Source: DATGKG01 sp963851325 (lineage in GTDB: Bacteria; Desulfobacterota; Binatia; Binatales; Binataceae). From it: a DNA stretch of 64,000 nt. The DNA lies in contig CAWKOR010000001.1 of assembly GCA_963851325.1 (NCBI GenBank), forward strand, positions 1,240,001 to 1,304,000, given 5' to 3'. Below, piece after piece: positions 43,296 to 51,584 of this stretch. Each line of letters opens with the position of its first letter. Position 1 is the stretch's first letter. The position numbers and the translations under genes are program-made. The notes below the pieces were generated by a model. It ran no database searches. It was not told the origin of the DNA and saw only the letters and a list, made by a program, of their open reading frames with translations.

Positions 43296-43649
43296 TCAGA
43301 CGCCCAAGGTCGAGAATGGAAGCAACGCGACCACGCGCGCCCGCTTGATGGCAATGGCGAGCTGGCGCTGATGGCGTGCGCAATTGCCCGAAGTGCGCGC
43401 GGGAACGATCTTCCCGCCCTCGGTGATGAAACTCTGCAAGGTGCGAACGTCTTTGTAGTCGACTTTTAGCGACTTGTCGGCGCAAAAGCGGCATACCTTG
43501 CGACGTGGACCGGGACGTCCCCGACGCATACCACCGCCGCGCCCTTCGCCTCCGCGATCGTCGCCTCCACGGTCACCGCCGCCGCGCGGACCGCGATATC
43601 CACCCTGCTCACGATCGCCGCTATGCTCGCTTCTTTCTTCGTCTGCCAT
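43296..43649 (-). CDS. rpsR: 30S ribosomal protein S18
   Basis: 117 residues; the usual S18 is about 75-80. The conserved core KVCRFCADKSLKVDYKDV to HQRQLAIAIKRAR is at the C-terminus. The first 45 residues are an Arg/Gly-rich extension (GGGDRGGDDRGGEGRGG) resembling RGG RNA-binding tails. The CxxC pair is the zinc-type variant. It binds S6 in the small subunit platform, and rpsF is in the same operon. Confidence 0.95.
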   Translation of the reverse strand: MADEERSEHSGDREQGGYRGPRGGGDRGGDDRGGEGRGGGMRRGRPGPRRKVCRFCADKSLKVDYKDVRTLQSFITEGGKIVPARTSGNCARHQRQLAIAIKRARVVALLPFSTLGV

Positions 43650-43725
43650 TTATGTTCCTGATCTTAGCATTTCGACCGCCGCCAAGTCCGGTTGTGTTCC
43701 GAACTTTCGCGGCCGAGGTTGAAGT

Positions 43726-44037
43726 CTAGTTTCGCGGCCCTCCGGGCGTCTCCAGCTCAATCGATTCGGCCGTCACCTCGGATCCGATCTCAGCGAGGCC
43801 GGACTTGAGCCGTCGCCGCAGTGCCTTCAAACTGCCCTTCACTCTGACCTCTGCTCCCGTCTTGAGTGCCGGACCGATGCTTTGCGCCTTCTCACCCGTC
43901 ATAACGACCGCAAGCGCGAGGTCGCCGGGGCCGTCGGACGCCACCTTGATTCGCAAGACCGCCGTTCCCGCAGGAGTGGTTCGCAGCTCCGGCTCGCCCA
44001 CGATGGGCCCCCAAAGCTCAATCCTATTCCCTGCCAC
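43726..44037 (-). CDS. Small OB-fold single-strand DNA-binding/PriB-like protein
   Basis: 103 residues starting GTG 44037, overlapping the rpsF end by 14 bases. The pattern NRIELWGPIVGEPELRTTPAGTAVLRIKV is that of an SSB/PriB OB fold (strand, loop, strand); VRVKGSLKALRRRLKSG supplies a basic strand. It occupies the place that ssb or priB has between rpsF and rpsR in other bacteria. It is short for SSB and lacks the acidic C-terminal tail, so PriB-like is more likely, but the family assignment is tentative. Confidence 0.7.
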   Translation of the reverse strand: MAGNRIELWGPIVGEPELRTTPAGTAVLRIKVASDGPGDLALAVVMTGEKAQSIGPALKTGAEVRVKGSLKALRRRLKSGLAEIGSEVTAESIELETPGGPRN

Positions 44038-44521
44038 CTTCCGGCTCGGTTATCTCGTCGGGAGCATCGGGAATATCTTCTTCCGCCGGTGCGCCCTCCG
44101 GACGCGCCGCAGCTGCGGCAGCCTCCGCCCGCTGTGCAGCAGCGGCCGCCATCCGAGCCTCAGCGGCAGCCCGCGCCTCCGCGATACGGCGTTTGCGCGC
44201 GTCGATTTCCTCGCGCGCCTTCGCGACGTCGGTTTCGAGCTCCACCATGACTGAAAGATACCGCAAGACGGTGTCCTGCAGCTTCAGGTTGCGCTCGACC
44301 TCGTTCATCACCGCGGCATCGGCGGCATAGTCGAGCCTGACGTAGTAACCGCGCCGCTCGCCCTTGATGAGATAGGCTAGCTCGCGGAAACCCCATTCCT
44401 CGGTCTCGATGATCTCGCCGCCGCCTGAGCCGGCAAGACCTTCGAAACGCTTGATGATGTCCTTGATTTGAGGTTCGCCCAAATCCGGGCGAATAATGAA
44501 AATAGTCTCGTAGCGCCGCAC
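44024..44521 (-). CDS. rpsF: 30S ribosomal protein S6
   Basis: 165 residues: MRRYETIFIIRPDLGEPQIKD is the S6 start and YYVRLDYAADAAVMNEVERNLKL the core helix-strand. The C-terminal 60 residues are an Ala/Glu-rich extension (AEARMAAAAAQRAEAAAAAARPE) beyond the usual 100-residue protein. AAGGAGG precedes the ATG. It heads the six-gene operon rpsF - OB protein - rpsR - DUF2232 - rplI - gst. Confidence 0.96.
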   Translation of the reverse strand: MRRYETIFIIRPDLGEPQIKDIIKRFEGLAGSGGGEIIETEEWGFRELAYLIKGERRGYYVRLDYAADAAVMNEVERNLKLQDTVLRYLSVMVELETDVAKAREEIDARKRRIAEARAAAEARMAAAAAQRAEAAAAAARPEGAPAEEDIPDAPDEITEPEGGRE

Positions 44522-45101
44522 TGCGCTGTCCTCCTTATGGATTTAGCCCCCATCGGAGCAAGGAGCGAACACGTCAAATTAGCATCAAGCATCGGGGGTC
44601 TCAAGCCATGATCAAGCATCGCCGCTGCCGCCTTGTGCCACGCCACCGGACCGGTCTATAGGGATGCCCCGCGATGGCGCCTAGCGATCCCTAACCGAAG
44701 GCCAGATACTTCGCTCATCATTTCGATTGCGCGCAGCGCTCAGGTCGATTGCGCGCAGCGCTCAGGTCGATTGCGCGCAGCGCTCAGGTCGATTGCGCGC
44801 AGCGCTCAGGATTTTGAAAAATTGCCGAAGCGCTATCCGGTCTGATGGAAAGCTGATTCTGATCGACTCGGTTTTGAAACCATCCAACCAGCCCGACCCG
44901 GTAAGGTCTCGACCCGGTAAGGTTTAATGACCTCGTGAGGTTCGCGGTCGTGCCCGTCGGCAGGGAGCGGACCGAGGCAGAATTCCGCAAGCTCCTGAAG
45001 AAGCAGGCGTTTCGCTAACCCGGGTAATCCTGGGAAAGGCCTGACCTCGATCGTCGAAAGCCGGCCCGCCTAGCTGGTTATCAAACCTCCCGCAGTGGCG
45101 G
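44522..45101. other. Spacer with tandem repeats upstream of rpsF
   Basis: 580 bases with no convincing gene. It holds the rpsF promoter region, the four-copy 22-base repeat listed separately, and a two-copy direct repeat CGACCCGGTAAGGT at 44894-44907 and 44910-44923. A 27-codon frame from GTG 44937 (VRFAVVPVGRERTEAEFRKL onward) ends at about 45018; it looks like the tail of some gene but has no ribosome binding site. No S6:S18-binding leader was recognised by eye. Confidence 0.6.
44724..44811. repeat. Four tandem copies of a 22-base repeat
   Basis: The unit CGATTGCGCGCAGCGCTCAGGT starts at 44724, 44746, 44768 and 44790; the fourth differs only at its last base. Each unit contains the self-complementary GCGCGCAGCGC, so the array can form stacked hairpins. 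It lies about 200 bases upstream of rpsF. Confidence 0.92.
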
Positions 45102-45545
45102 TCACTTGATCGGCGTGGGCAGTGGCACTCCGAGCTGTTGTATCATTCCGAGGTCATCACGATTGGCAAAGTGCTCGACGATCTTGCCGTCGCGGACTTG
45201 CATCATATGGATATGCTGGACCTCCATCCGACGGCCGGTCGGAGGCAGGCCGGTCAACGCCGCGCCGTTTACCGGGAGTCTGCTCACCCCTAAATGGGTT
45301 CCGCTAAACAGCGTGCGGGAGCACACCCATTCGCCCTCGGCCACGACTTGGAGGGGCGTAACGCGCCGATCGGGGAAAGTGGTCTGGATGTCCTGCAGAA
45401 CCATCCTGACCCCGGCGCGGCCGACCGGGCGACCATGGTTGCGGGTATCTTCGGCAAAGAATTCCGCTGCGGCGGCCACGTCGCCACGGTTGATGGCTTC
45501 CCAATATTGCTCGATGACTTTGCGATTCGCTTCCAAATCAGACAT
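45102..45545 (-). CDS. SnoaL-like polyketide cyclase/ester cyclase family protein
   Basis: 147 residues with the SnoaL pattern: ANRKVIEQYWEAINRGDVAAAAEFFAED, NHGRPVGRAGVRMVLQDI, FPDRRVTPLQVVAEG, and HIHMMQVRDGKIVEHFANRDD. Such alpha+beta-barrel proteins are usually small cyclases or binding proteins; substrate unknown. It is convergent with nothing nearby and is separated from the thaumatin-like gene by about 170 bases. Confidence 0.85.
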   Translation of the reverse strand: MSDLEANRKVIEQYWEAINRGDVAAAAEFFAEDTRNHGRPVGRAGVRMVLQDIQTTFPDRRVTPLQVVAEGEWVCSRTLFSGTHLGVSRLPVNGAALTGLPPTGRRMEVQHIHMMQVRDGKIVEHFANRDDLGMIQQLGVPLPTPIK

Positions 45546-45717
45546 TCGCTGCTCCGGCTTAAGGCTGCGTTCAGGCGCAACGGTAGTGTGCGCGTTTCGC
45601 GTTCGATTGTCGCCGGCTGCTGCTGAGCGAAATTTGCGGATCTACTGTGAATGCGGGTTGAGGAACGCCCAGGATTGGACGTTCCTCGACACCCATGATT
45701 CGGCAGATCCGGCATCG

Positions 45718-48307
45718 CTACGGCGAGGCCGCCACCACATCGCCGGCCAGCGTCACCGTGACACTTTGTTTATCGCCGGCGGGGCAGACGTGAGCGCCAA
45801 ACTTGCCGGTAACCGTGAGCTGCGAGCTGACTGCTCCGAGATATCGCTTCCGACCCCTGAGCGAGATCTGGTAGCTACAGCTCGAGCCGGCGGCAAGTTT
45901 TCTGTTGGTTACGCAGGTGCCGCCGGATACCGTAAAAGCCCCGGCATTTCCGGTCGCAATCTTATTACTCAGAGTAAGTGTCCCTGCTGGTTCGTTGTTG
46001 GTTACCGTCAGCGTCTCATTGACGGTGCTTTTGACCGCAACATCGCCGAAGGCGAGCGTGCCCGCAGGACTGGTTGTCAGGTAGAAGTTGAGGCCGCAGA
46101 TGGGAGTCGGCGACGCGCTGGGGCTCGGAGTGACAGTTGCAGTCGCGGTCGCCGTTGCAGTTGGCGTCGCGGTCGGCGTGACATCGGCCGATGCGGTTGA
46201 AGTTGGAGTGGCGGTCGCGGTCGCCGTTGGGGAGCGGCGGTCGCCGTTGGGGACGCGGTCGCGTCGTTGGGGACGCGGTCGCGGTCGGGGTTGCTGCCGA
46301 GGTCGCGGTTGCCGTCGAAGAAGCCGTCGCGGTCGGAGTTGCGGTCGGCGTCGGCACCAATGACGATGGGGGTCCGAACGCGATGGTAAAATTCACGTTC
46401 TCGCTGTTCCCTCCCGGTGCGGCGCTGTTACAGGAGAGTCCGCCTGCATTGTCATCGTAGGTCCAGGCATAGGCATGCGGACAGGCGCGCGAAAAGTATT
46501 CATAAAACGGCTTGCCCGGTTTGGTTCCATTTCCGGTGGCCCATTTAGCCGCCGCATGCCACTCGGGATTCACCATGCTGCCGCTCCCGGTGAACAGCGG
46601 GGAGTGACCCGCCTCCGAGGCCGTTTCATAGTCACCGAGGCCCACCACCGCATCCGCTCCGAATGCGGGGAGACAGGCCAGGACATTTTTGGCATTGTGG
46701 CCGCCCACGGTGATGTTGACTGAGTGGCAGGTATAGCCGAGCGCGTCTGGATAAAGTGGAGGCGAGTTGGCGGTATAGTAGCCGCCGCAAGCATCGCCAA
46801 CCTTGCCCGGATCGGCCGCGGCTCCGCAATGAATCTGCGGCACCAATCCGCCAGGTATGCCGGGCGGGGTGAAGGCCTTCTTGTACACACACACGCCCAC
46901 CCCCTTTGGAAAACCAAGCGTTTTGAAGTCCGCGGTATCGCAAACCTGATCTGGGGTGCAGTCGACGTTGGAATTGGCAAACCCGGGATGAGTCCAGCAA
47001 ACCGGATTGCCCTGATTTTGCGAAGAGAGCGCAGTACCGGTATTGGGATTCACCAGCCCGCTTTCGTCGGTTGACTGGTACATATCGAAATAGGTCGAGC
47101 CGTCTGCGGTCCAACTGCCGTCCGCGGGATTGGGGATCGGAGTCGAGCAACTGAGGTTTGCCGCATTGGCGGGATTGGCGGTGCATTGATCGCCGGGATC
47201 GTTGCATCCGATAACGCAAGTCTTCTTATTGTTTGCGTCACACGACTGCCCGCTGCCGGCCTGGCACGGCTCGCATGCTCCACTCTGGCAGTAGAGTCCT
47301 GTCCCCCTACCGCACTGGACCGGACCCACCGTAGTGCCAGGCGCTTCGGTAACCTGCAGATTGACCGGACACGTCGTATTCAGATCGCTTACGCATTTGG
47401 GCTGATCACAGTTGTCGGGATACGAATTATTGGGCGTCGTCTGCGGAGACACCGTGACCCTGATTGCGCTGTTGTACCCGCCGACATTGCTGACGTCGTA
47501 GTTGACGTCGGTGAGACTGTTGGAAGTTGGTTCGAACAACGATGCGGGCGGAGCGCCGGTCGCGCTGGTCGAGGTAAGGTTGCCGCTGTTGGTCCAGTTG
47601 CCTTCACATTGATACAGTCCGTCGCAATCCCCCGTCTTGCATACTGTTCCGCCGCTGTAAGTACAGACGTTGAACGCGCCATTGCTGTTGGTATTGGTGG
47701 AACATATCGCGTTGGTATTGCCGGGTGTTCCCATGTTGCTCTGGCAGAACGCATTGGTCTTATCGTTCGCGGAAGTGCAATCCACCATGCACACGCCGCC
47801 GAAGCAGTCGTAGCTAATGCCGCCGGATGCAGCAGGACAATCGGTGTCCGCGTTGCAGGTTGTGAAAGGAACGCTTCTGGTCGTCGGGCCAGTCGGCGCC
47901 CCGCTCTGGTAGAGGTCGTCGAAGTCGCATTCGGTCCGGGCCCACAGCCGTCCGCTGACCCACGGCGGGGTGGTACAGATGCTGGTGGTGTGTCCGGCGG
48001 GTATTTTCCATCCTGATGCGGGGGCCACCACGTCCGCGACGTCTGCGACGTATTCGCCGAGCCAGATCGGATAGCTGTTGTGATTTTCAATTTTGAACAA
48101 ATTGCCGGTGCTGCACATGGAAGACGTGGCGGTCGGTTGCTGGCTACCGAGCTTTGACTCGGTCGCGCTCAATGCTTTGCTGCCGCCGGCGCTATCGTAG
48201 GCGGCAAGTATCGCCACCATCGCCGGGAGCATCCAAAGGAGCATCCAGCCGGTTAGACAGAATTTTCCATAAAGGAGCGCACGGCCCCCATCATTGCGCG
48301 TCGGCAT
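45718..48307 (-). pseudogene. Exported thaumatin-like protein with Pro/Thr linker and C-terminal Ig-like domain, frameshifted
   Basis: Read from ATG 48307, a membrane/signal segment (LTGWMLLWMLPAMVAILAA) is followed by thaumatin-like features: FKIENHNSYPIWLGEYV, WVSGRLWARTECDFDD, then Cys-rich inserts, and near the end FSRACPHAYAWTYDD. A linker PTPTATPTATASSTATATS follows. Within it, at about 46225-46300, the frame is lost and continues as Arg-rich nonsense to 46016. The correct frame resumes downstream (VTPSPSASPTPICGLNFYL, then SPAGTLAFGDVAVKSTVN) and runs to TAG at 45718, adding a HYDIN/choice-of-anchor-D-like domain. Probably one protein of about 860 residues damaged by indel(s) in low-complexity DNA. 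Confidence 0.75.
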
Positions 48308-48577
48308 TGTCCCCCCTTTTCGCTGCCAACCTCACTCTGATCTAGCATGAAGTAGGCTTTTCCTACTCGACGTTACTGATCGCGGCTAATCGAATCCAGT
48401 ACCGCGCCGCGGAACCTCGCGAGGCGTCCATCTTTAAGTGCGGCTTTTACCTTCCATATGTCGCCAGCGCTGCCTCGCTTCCCTCGTTGCATCGCGGCGC
48501 GCGACGCTTCACAATCAAATTAGCCAGTTGTAGCAAATACCGTCAGTCAGACGGTGAGGTTTGGGGAGAGTTCGCTT

Positions 48578-49723
48578 ATGCCTCCGCCACCGCGGCCCGC
48601 GCCAACGCGCAAAACCTACAAGTACCCGCACCGCTCCAATGCGCCTTTGATGGCGGTCGGGGTCGCGGTCTTGATTGCGGTCGCCGTGCTGGTTCATCAT
48701 CCGCGCCAGGCTCGCGCGACGCGCGGTCCGGTACAGCGCCTGTATGTCCCCATCAGCGTCGATCCGGTCGGCATCGTCGACAAGCTCAAGGCCGGAGACT
48801 TCGTCGCGGTGGAGTCTCATATCAAGGCTTACGAGACCCTCGCCAATGCCGACCCGCGCGCGGAAATGAACCTGGTTTATGCTTTCAGCGCGTTCGCCCT
48901 GCCCGATCCCGCGATCGCCGATCAACTGAAGAAATGGGCCGCCGACTCGCCCGACTCCGCGATCGCGCATTGTGCGCGCGCGATGGCGCTGGAGCGGGCC
49001 GCGGCGCACGCGCGGGGGCACGAGGGCGGACCGAGCTCGAGCATTCAGCCCGGTGATTTTGTCGATATGGAGAAGGACCTCAGCCAGGCGACGATGGAAG
49101 CCGATAGTGCGCGCGCGCTCGATCCCGACCTGATGAACGCGTATCTGATCGCAATCGACGCCGCGAAGATGGAGACCGATCCGGTCGCGATGGAAGTGGC
49201 TTCGAAGCGGGCACTGGGAAAGTTTCCGCTCAGCTTCCAGGTCCGGCGCTCCTTGATCGTCGCGATGGCGCCGCGCTGGGGCGGTTCCTACGACGCGATG
49301 GACAAGTTCGCCAACGAGTCGCAGGCCCGCGTCGGGCAGAATCCGGCGATGCGGTATCTGCTCGGTTTCCCTTCGCTGGAGCAGGCAAAAGATCTGCAGC
49401 TTGACGAAAAGTGGGAGGAGACGCTTCCGCTCCTCGATCATGCGATCGAAGTCGGTGGCGACTATGCGCCGTTTTACACCGCCCGCGGAAAATCCTTGTA
49501 CGCGCTCAAGCGATACGACGAAGCGCTCGCGGATTTGCAGTGCGCCAACGAGCTGATGCCCGATGATGAGCAAAACCTCGAGATGCTCGCGCTAACCTCG
49601 CATCTGTTGAACAAGCCCAACGACACCCTGGGCTTTGCCAATCGCTACTTGAAGCTGGGCGACTCCGACAAGGATATCGCCGATGTTCGCGAATGGGCGG
49701 TTGCGAAGATCCTCAAGCAATAG
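48578..49723 (+). CDS. Membrane-anchored TPR/DUF4034-like protein
   Basis: 381 residues from ATG 48578 (GGGGAGAG upstream). A proline-rich cytoplasmic start is followed by a transmembrane helix (APLMAVGVAVLIAVAVLVHH) and an all-helical periplasmic part. The section ALGKFPLSFQVRRSLIVAMAPRWGGSYDAM with nearby WGG is typical of DUF4034 proteins, and FYTARGKSLYALKRYDEALADLQCANEL is a TPR motif. Function unknown; such proteins are probable scaffolds. Confidence 0.75.
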   Translation: MPPPPRPAPTRKTYKYPHRSNAPLMAVGVAVLIAVAVLVHHPRQARATRGPVQRLYVPISVDPVGIVDKLKAGDFVAVESHIKAYETLANADPRAEMNLVYAFSAFALPDPAIADQLKKWAADSPDSAIAHCARAMALERAAAHARGHEGGPSSSIQPGDFVDMEKDLSQATMEADSARALDPDLMNAYLIAIDAAKMETDPVAMEVASKRALGKFPLSFQVRRSLIVAMAPRWGGSYDAMDKFANESQARVGQNPAMRYLLGFPSLEQAKDLQLDEKWEETLPLLDHAIEVGGDYAPFYTARGKSLYALKRYDEALADLQCANELMPDDEQNLEMLALTSHLLNKPNDTLGFANRYLKLGDSDKDIADVREWAVAKILKQ

Positions 49724-49845
49724 ATCGCGAAGTTTTTCGCGACTGTAACATCCCGCCCGGCGCAAGCCCTTGCCAACGACGGTTAAATTGCTAAGACAGA
49801 GCCACAACCGCCCCTCATTTCAAGATTAGGGCGGAGGAGAATGTC

Positions 49846-50955
49846 GTGGCCAAAGCGAAAACCGGATCGGCAAAAAAGCATTCATCGGCCAAGCCTAAAA
49901 TCGCCAAGAAGAGCACCCCGAAGAAGGCGGTTGCGGTCAAGGCCAAAGCCCGCAGTGCATCCAGAACCGCCATCGCCAAACGCGCTCCCAGCGCGCCGCG
50001 CGAGAATCTCCCCAGCTACGACCAACTCCCGGTTCGCGCCGGTGCTCCGGCCGGTTCGGCATGGGGCGTCTTCGGCGATCAGGACGAAGTCGGCACCATC
50101 AACCTGCTGACCCCGACCCGGGTGCGGGCGGCCAAGGATTCGATCAAGAGCGGCAAGGTTTTCGCGCTCAATCTGCCCATCGATGTACCCAATCCACCCC
50201 TGTTCACCCGCCAGGCGCATCGCCACACGATCAAGAACTTCGGCGGTGCGATGGAATTCGTGCTTGACGATTACCTCGACAATTTCTACCCGCAGGCGTC
50301 GTCGCAATGGGATGCGTTGTGCCACGTGATGCATCCCGAGCTGGGCGCCTACAACGGCATTCCCAAGAATGAGATTACCGGCCGCGGCGGAAAGCGCCTC
50401 GGTATCGACAACTGGGCACGACGCGGTATCGCGGGACGCGGCGTCCTCGCGGACATCGCGCGCTACTACGACACCATCGGAAAGAAAATCGATTACACCA
50501 AGGCCGAGTCGATCCCGTTGGAGGATCTGGAGGCCACCCTTGCGCGGCAGAAGAGCCCGCTGCGCAATGGCGATATCCTGCTCATCCGCACCGGATGGAC
50601 GAAGTTCTACTACGGCGCGAGCGATGCGCTCAAAGAAGAACTCGCGCGTGACACCGTGGTCCCCGGCATCGAGGGCAGCGACCGCGTCGCGAAGTGGCTA
50701 TGGAATCATCACCTCGCGGCGGTGGCATCGGATTCGCCGGCGCTCGAGGCCTTGCCGAAACCGGAGGGCAATGCCGAGTTTTTGCACTTCCATATGCTGG
50801 CGTTCTTCGGGATGCCGATCGGTGAGATGTGGAACTTCGAAGAGCTGGCGGCCGATTGCGCCAATGACAGGCAATACGAGTGCTTTCTGACCTCGGCGCC
50901 GCTCAATGTTCCGGGCGGCGTTGGCTCGCCTCCCAACGCGCTCGCCATCAAGTAA
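49846..50955 (+). CDS. Cyclase-family hydrolase with a Lys/Ala-rich N-terminal tail
   Basis: 369 residues. The C-terminal 310 residues belong to the cyclase (kynurenine formamidase-like) family: DQDEVGTINLLTPTRVRAA, SSQWDALCHVMHPELG with the expected metal-site Asp/His, GRGVLADIARYY, and GDILLIRTGWTKFYY. Members hydrolyse or cyclise diverse amides and lactones. The first 50 residues (KHSSAKPKIAKKSTPKKAVA onward) are a histone-H1/AlgP-like basic tail absent from usual members. GGAGGAG precedes GTG 49846. A good terminator follows. Confidence 0.88.
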   Translation: MAKAKTGSAKKHSSAKPKIAKKSTPKKAVAVKAKARSASRTAIAKRAPSAPRENLPSYDQLPVRAGAPAGSAWGVFGDQDEVGTINLLTPTRVRAAKDSIKSGKVFALNLPIDVPNPPLFTRQAHRHTIKNFGGAMEFVLDDYLDNFYPQASSQWDALCHVMHPELGAYNGIPKNEITGRGGKRLGIDNWARRGIAGRGVLADIARYYDTIGKKIDYTKAESIPLEDLEATLARQKSPLRNGDILLIRTGWTKFYYGASDALKEELARDTVVPGIEGSDRVAKWLWNHHLAAVASDSPALEALPKPEGNAEFLHFHMLAFFGMPIGEMWNFEELAADCANDRQYECFLTSAPLNVPGGVGSPPNALAIK

Positions 50956-50978
50956 CACCCGATGCATCTGGATCAGGA

Positions 50979-51010
50979 CGAGGGGCCATCGCGGCCCCTC
51001 GGCATTTTTT
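50979..51010 (+). terminator. Rho-independent terminator of the cyclase-family gene
   Basis: CGAGGGGCC (50979-50987) pairs with GGCCCCTCG (50993-51001) around ATCGC and is followed, after GCA, by six T residues. Confidence 0.88.
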
Positions 51011-51017
51011 GCGGTCA

Positions 51018-51517
51018 CTAGTCCGGAAAGAAATCTTCGTCGATGACCTGCTCGACCGTAAATGGTGAACTTTCAGGCAGCCTGCGCGCTGCGGCGGGGA
51101 TCAGCTCCATTTCGCGAGCCGCGTCGCGGCGCGCGCGGGAGTAGGCCTCGGCCATTAGACCCGGCACGAGCCGACGAAGACTCGGGCTATCCGCGAGAAC
51201 AAACTCCAGATCTCGCCGCTGAGTATTGAGAGTTATCCTCCAGGAAGCCGACCGGTCCTTCGCCTGCAACTTCCACTTCAACAGATGGATCAGGATGACG
51301 GCCAGCCGACTTCGCACCTGGTTACGATCGCTTCTGCCCAAGCTCTCGATTTCCTCGGCGAGGTTCTCCCAGTCCAGGTGCTCCGGGCGCCGGGCACGCA
51401 ACGCGCGAGCCTGCGCGAATGACCACGCATAGAAATCGCGCTCGTAGGAAGACTCTCTGCTTCGGCTACTCGCCGACGGGGCTTCTCAGCAACCTTCATC
51501 GCTCTGCTTGAGGCCAT
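51018..51517 (-). pseudogene. DUF29 family gene with a frameshift near its start
   Basis: Residues after 51448 read YERDFYAWSFAQARALRARR, LAEEIESLGRSDR, WRITLNTQRRDLEFVL and FTVEQVIDEDFFPD, a complete DUF29 core. This frame has no ATG, GTG or TTG between an upstream TGA and the TTG at 51401, which lies inside the conserved region. The normal start (MASSRAMKVAEKPRRRVAEA from ATG 51517, or ATG 51499) is in another frame; one base is missing around 51447-51450. With it restored the protein would be about 166 residues. Either a pseudogene or a sequencing indel. Confidence 0.75.
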
Positions 51518-51584
51518 ACCGATTCTCTCTCTATAAGCATGGCCCCCGGGCGCGCCTCAGGCAAACCTGACCCAAGCCTGCGCC

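Noticed and set aside
44522..44640. Possible S6:S18-binding autoregulatory leader before rpsF
   Set aside because: I could not find the conserved CCG-in-bulge hairpin by eye; an Infernal search would be needed to decide.
44724..44811. CRISPR array
   Set aside because: The four units are directly tandem without spacers, and no cas gene is present.
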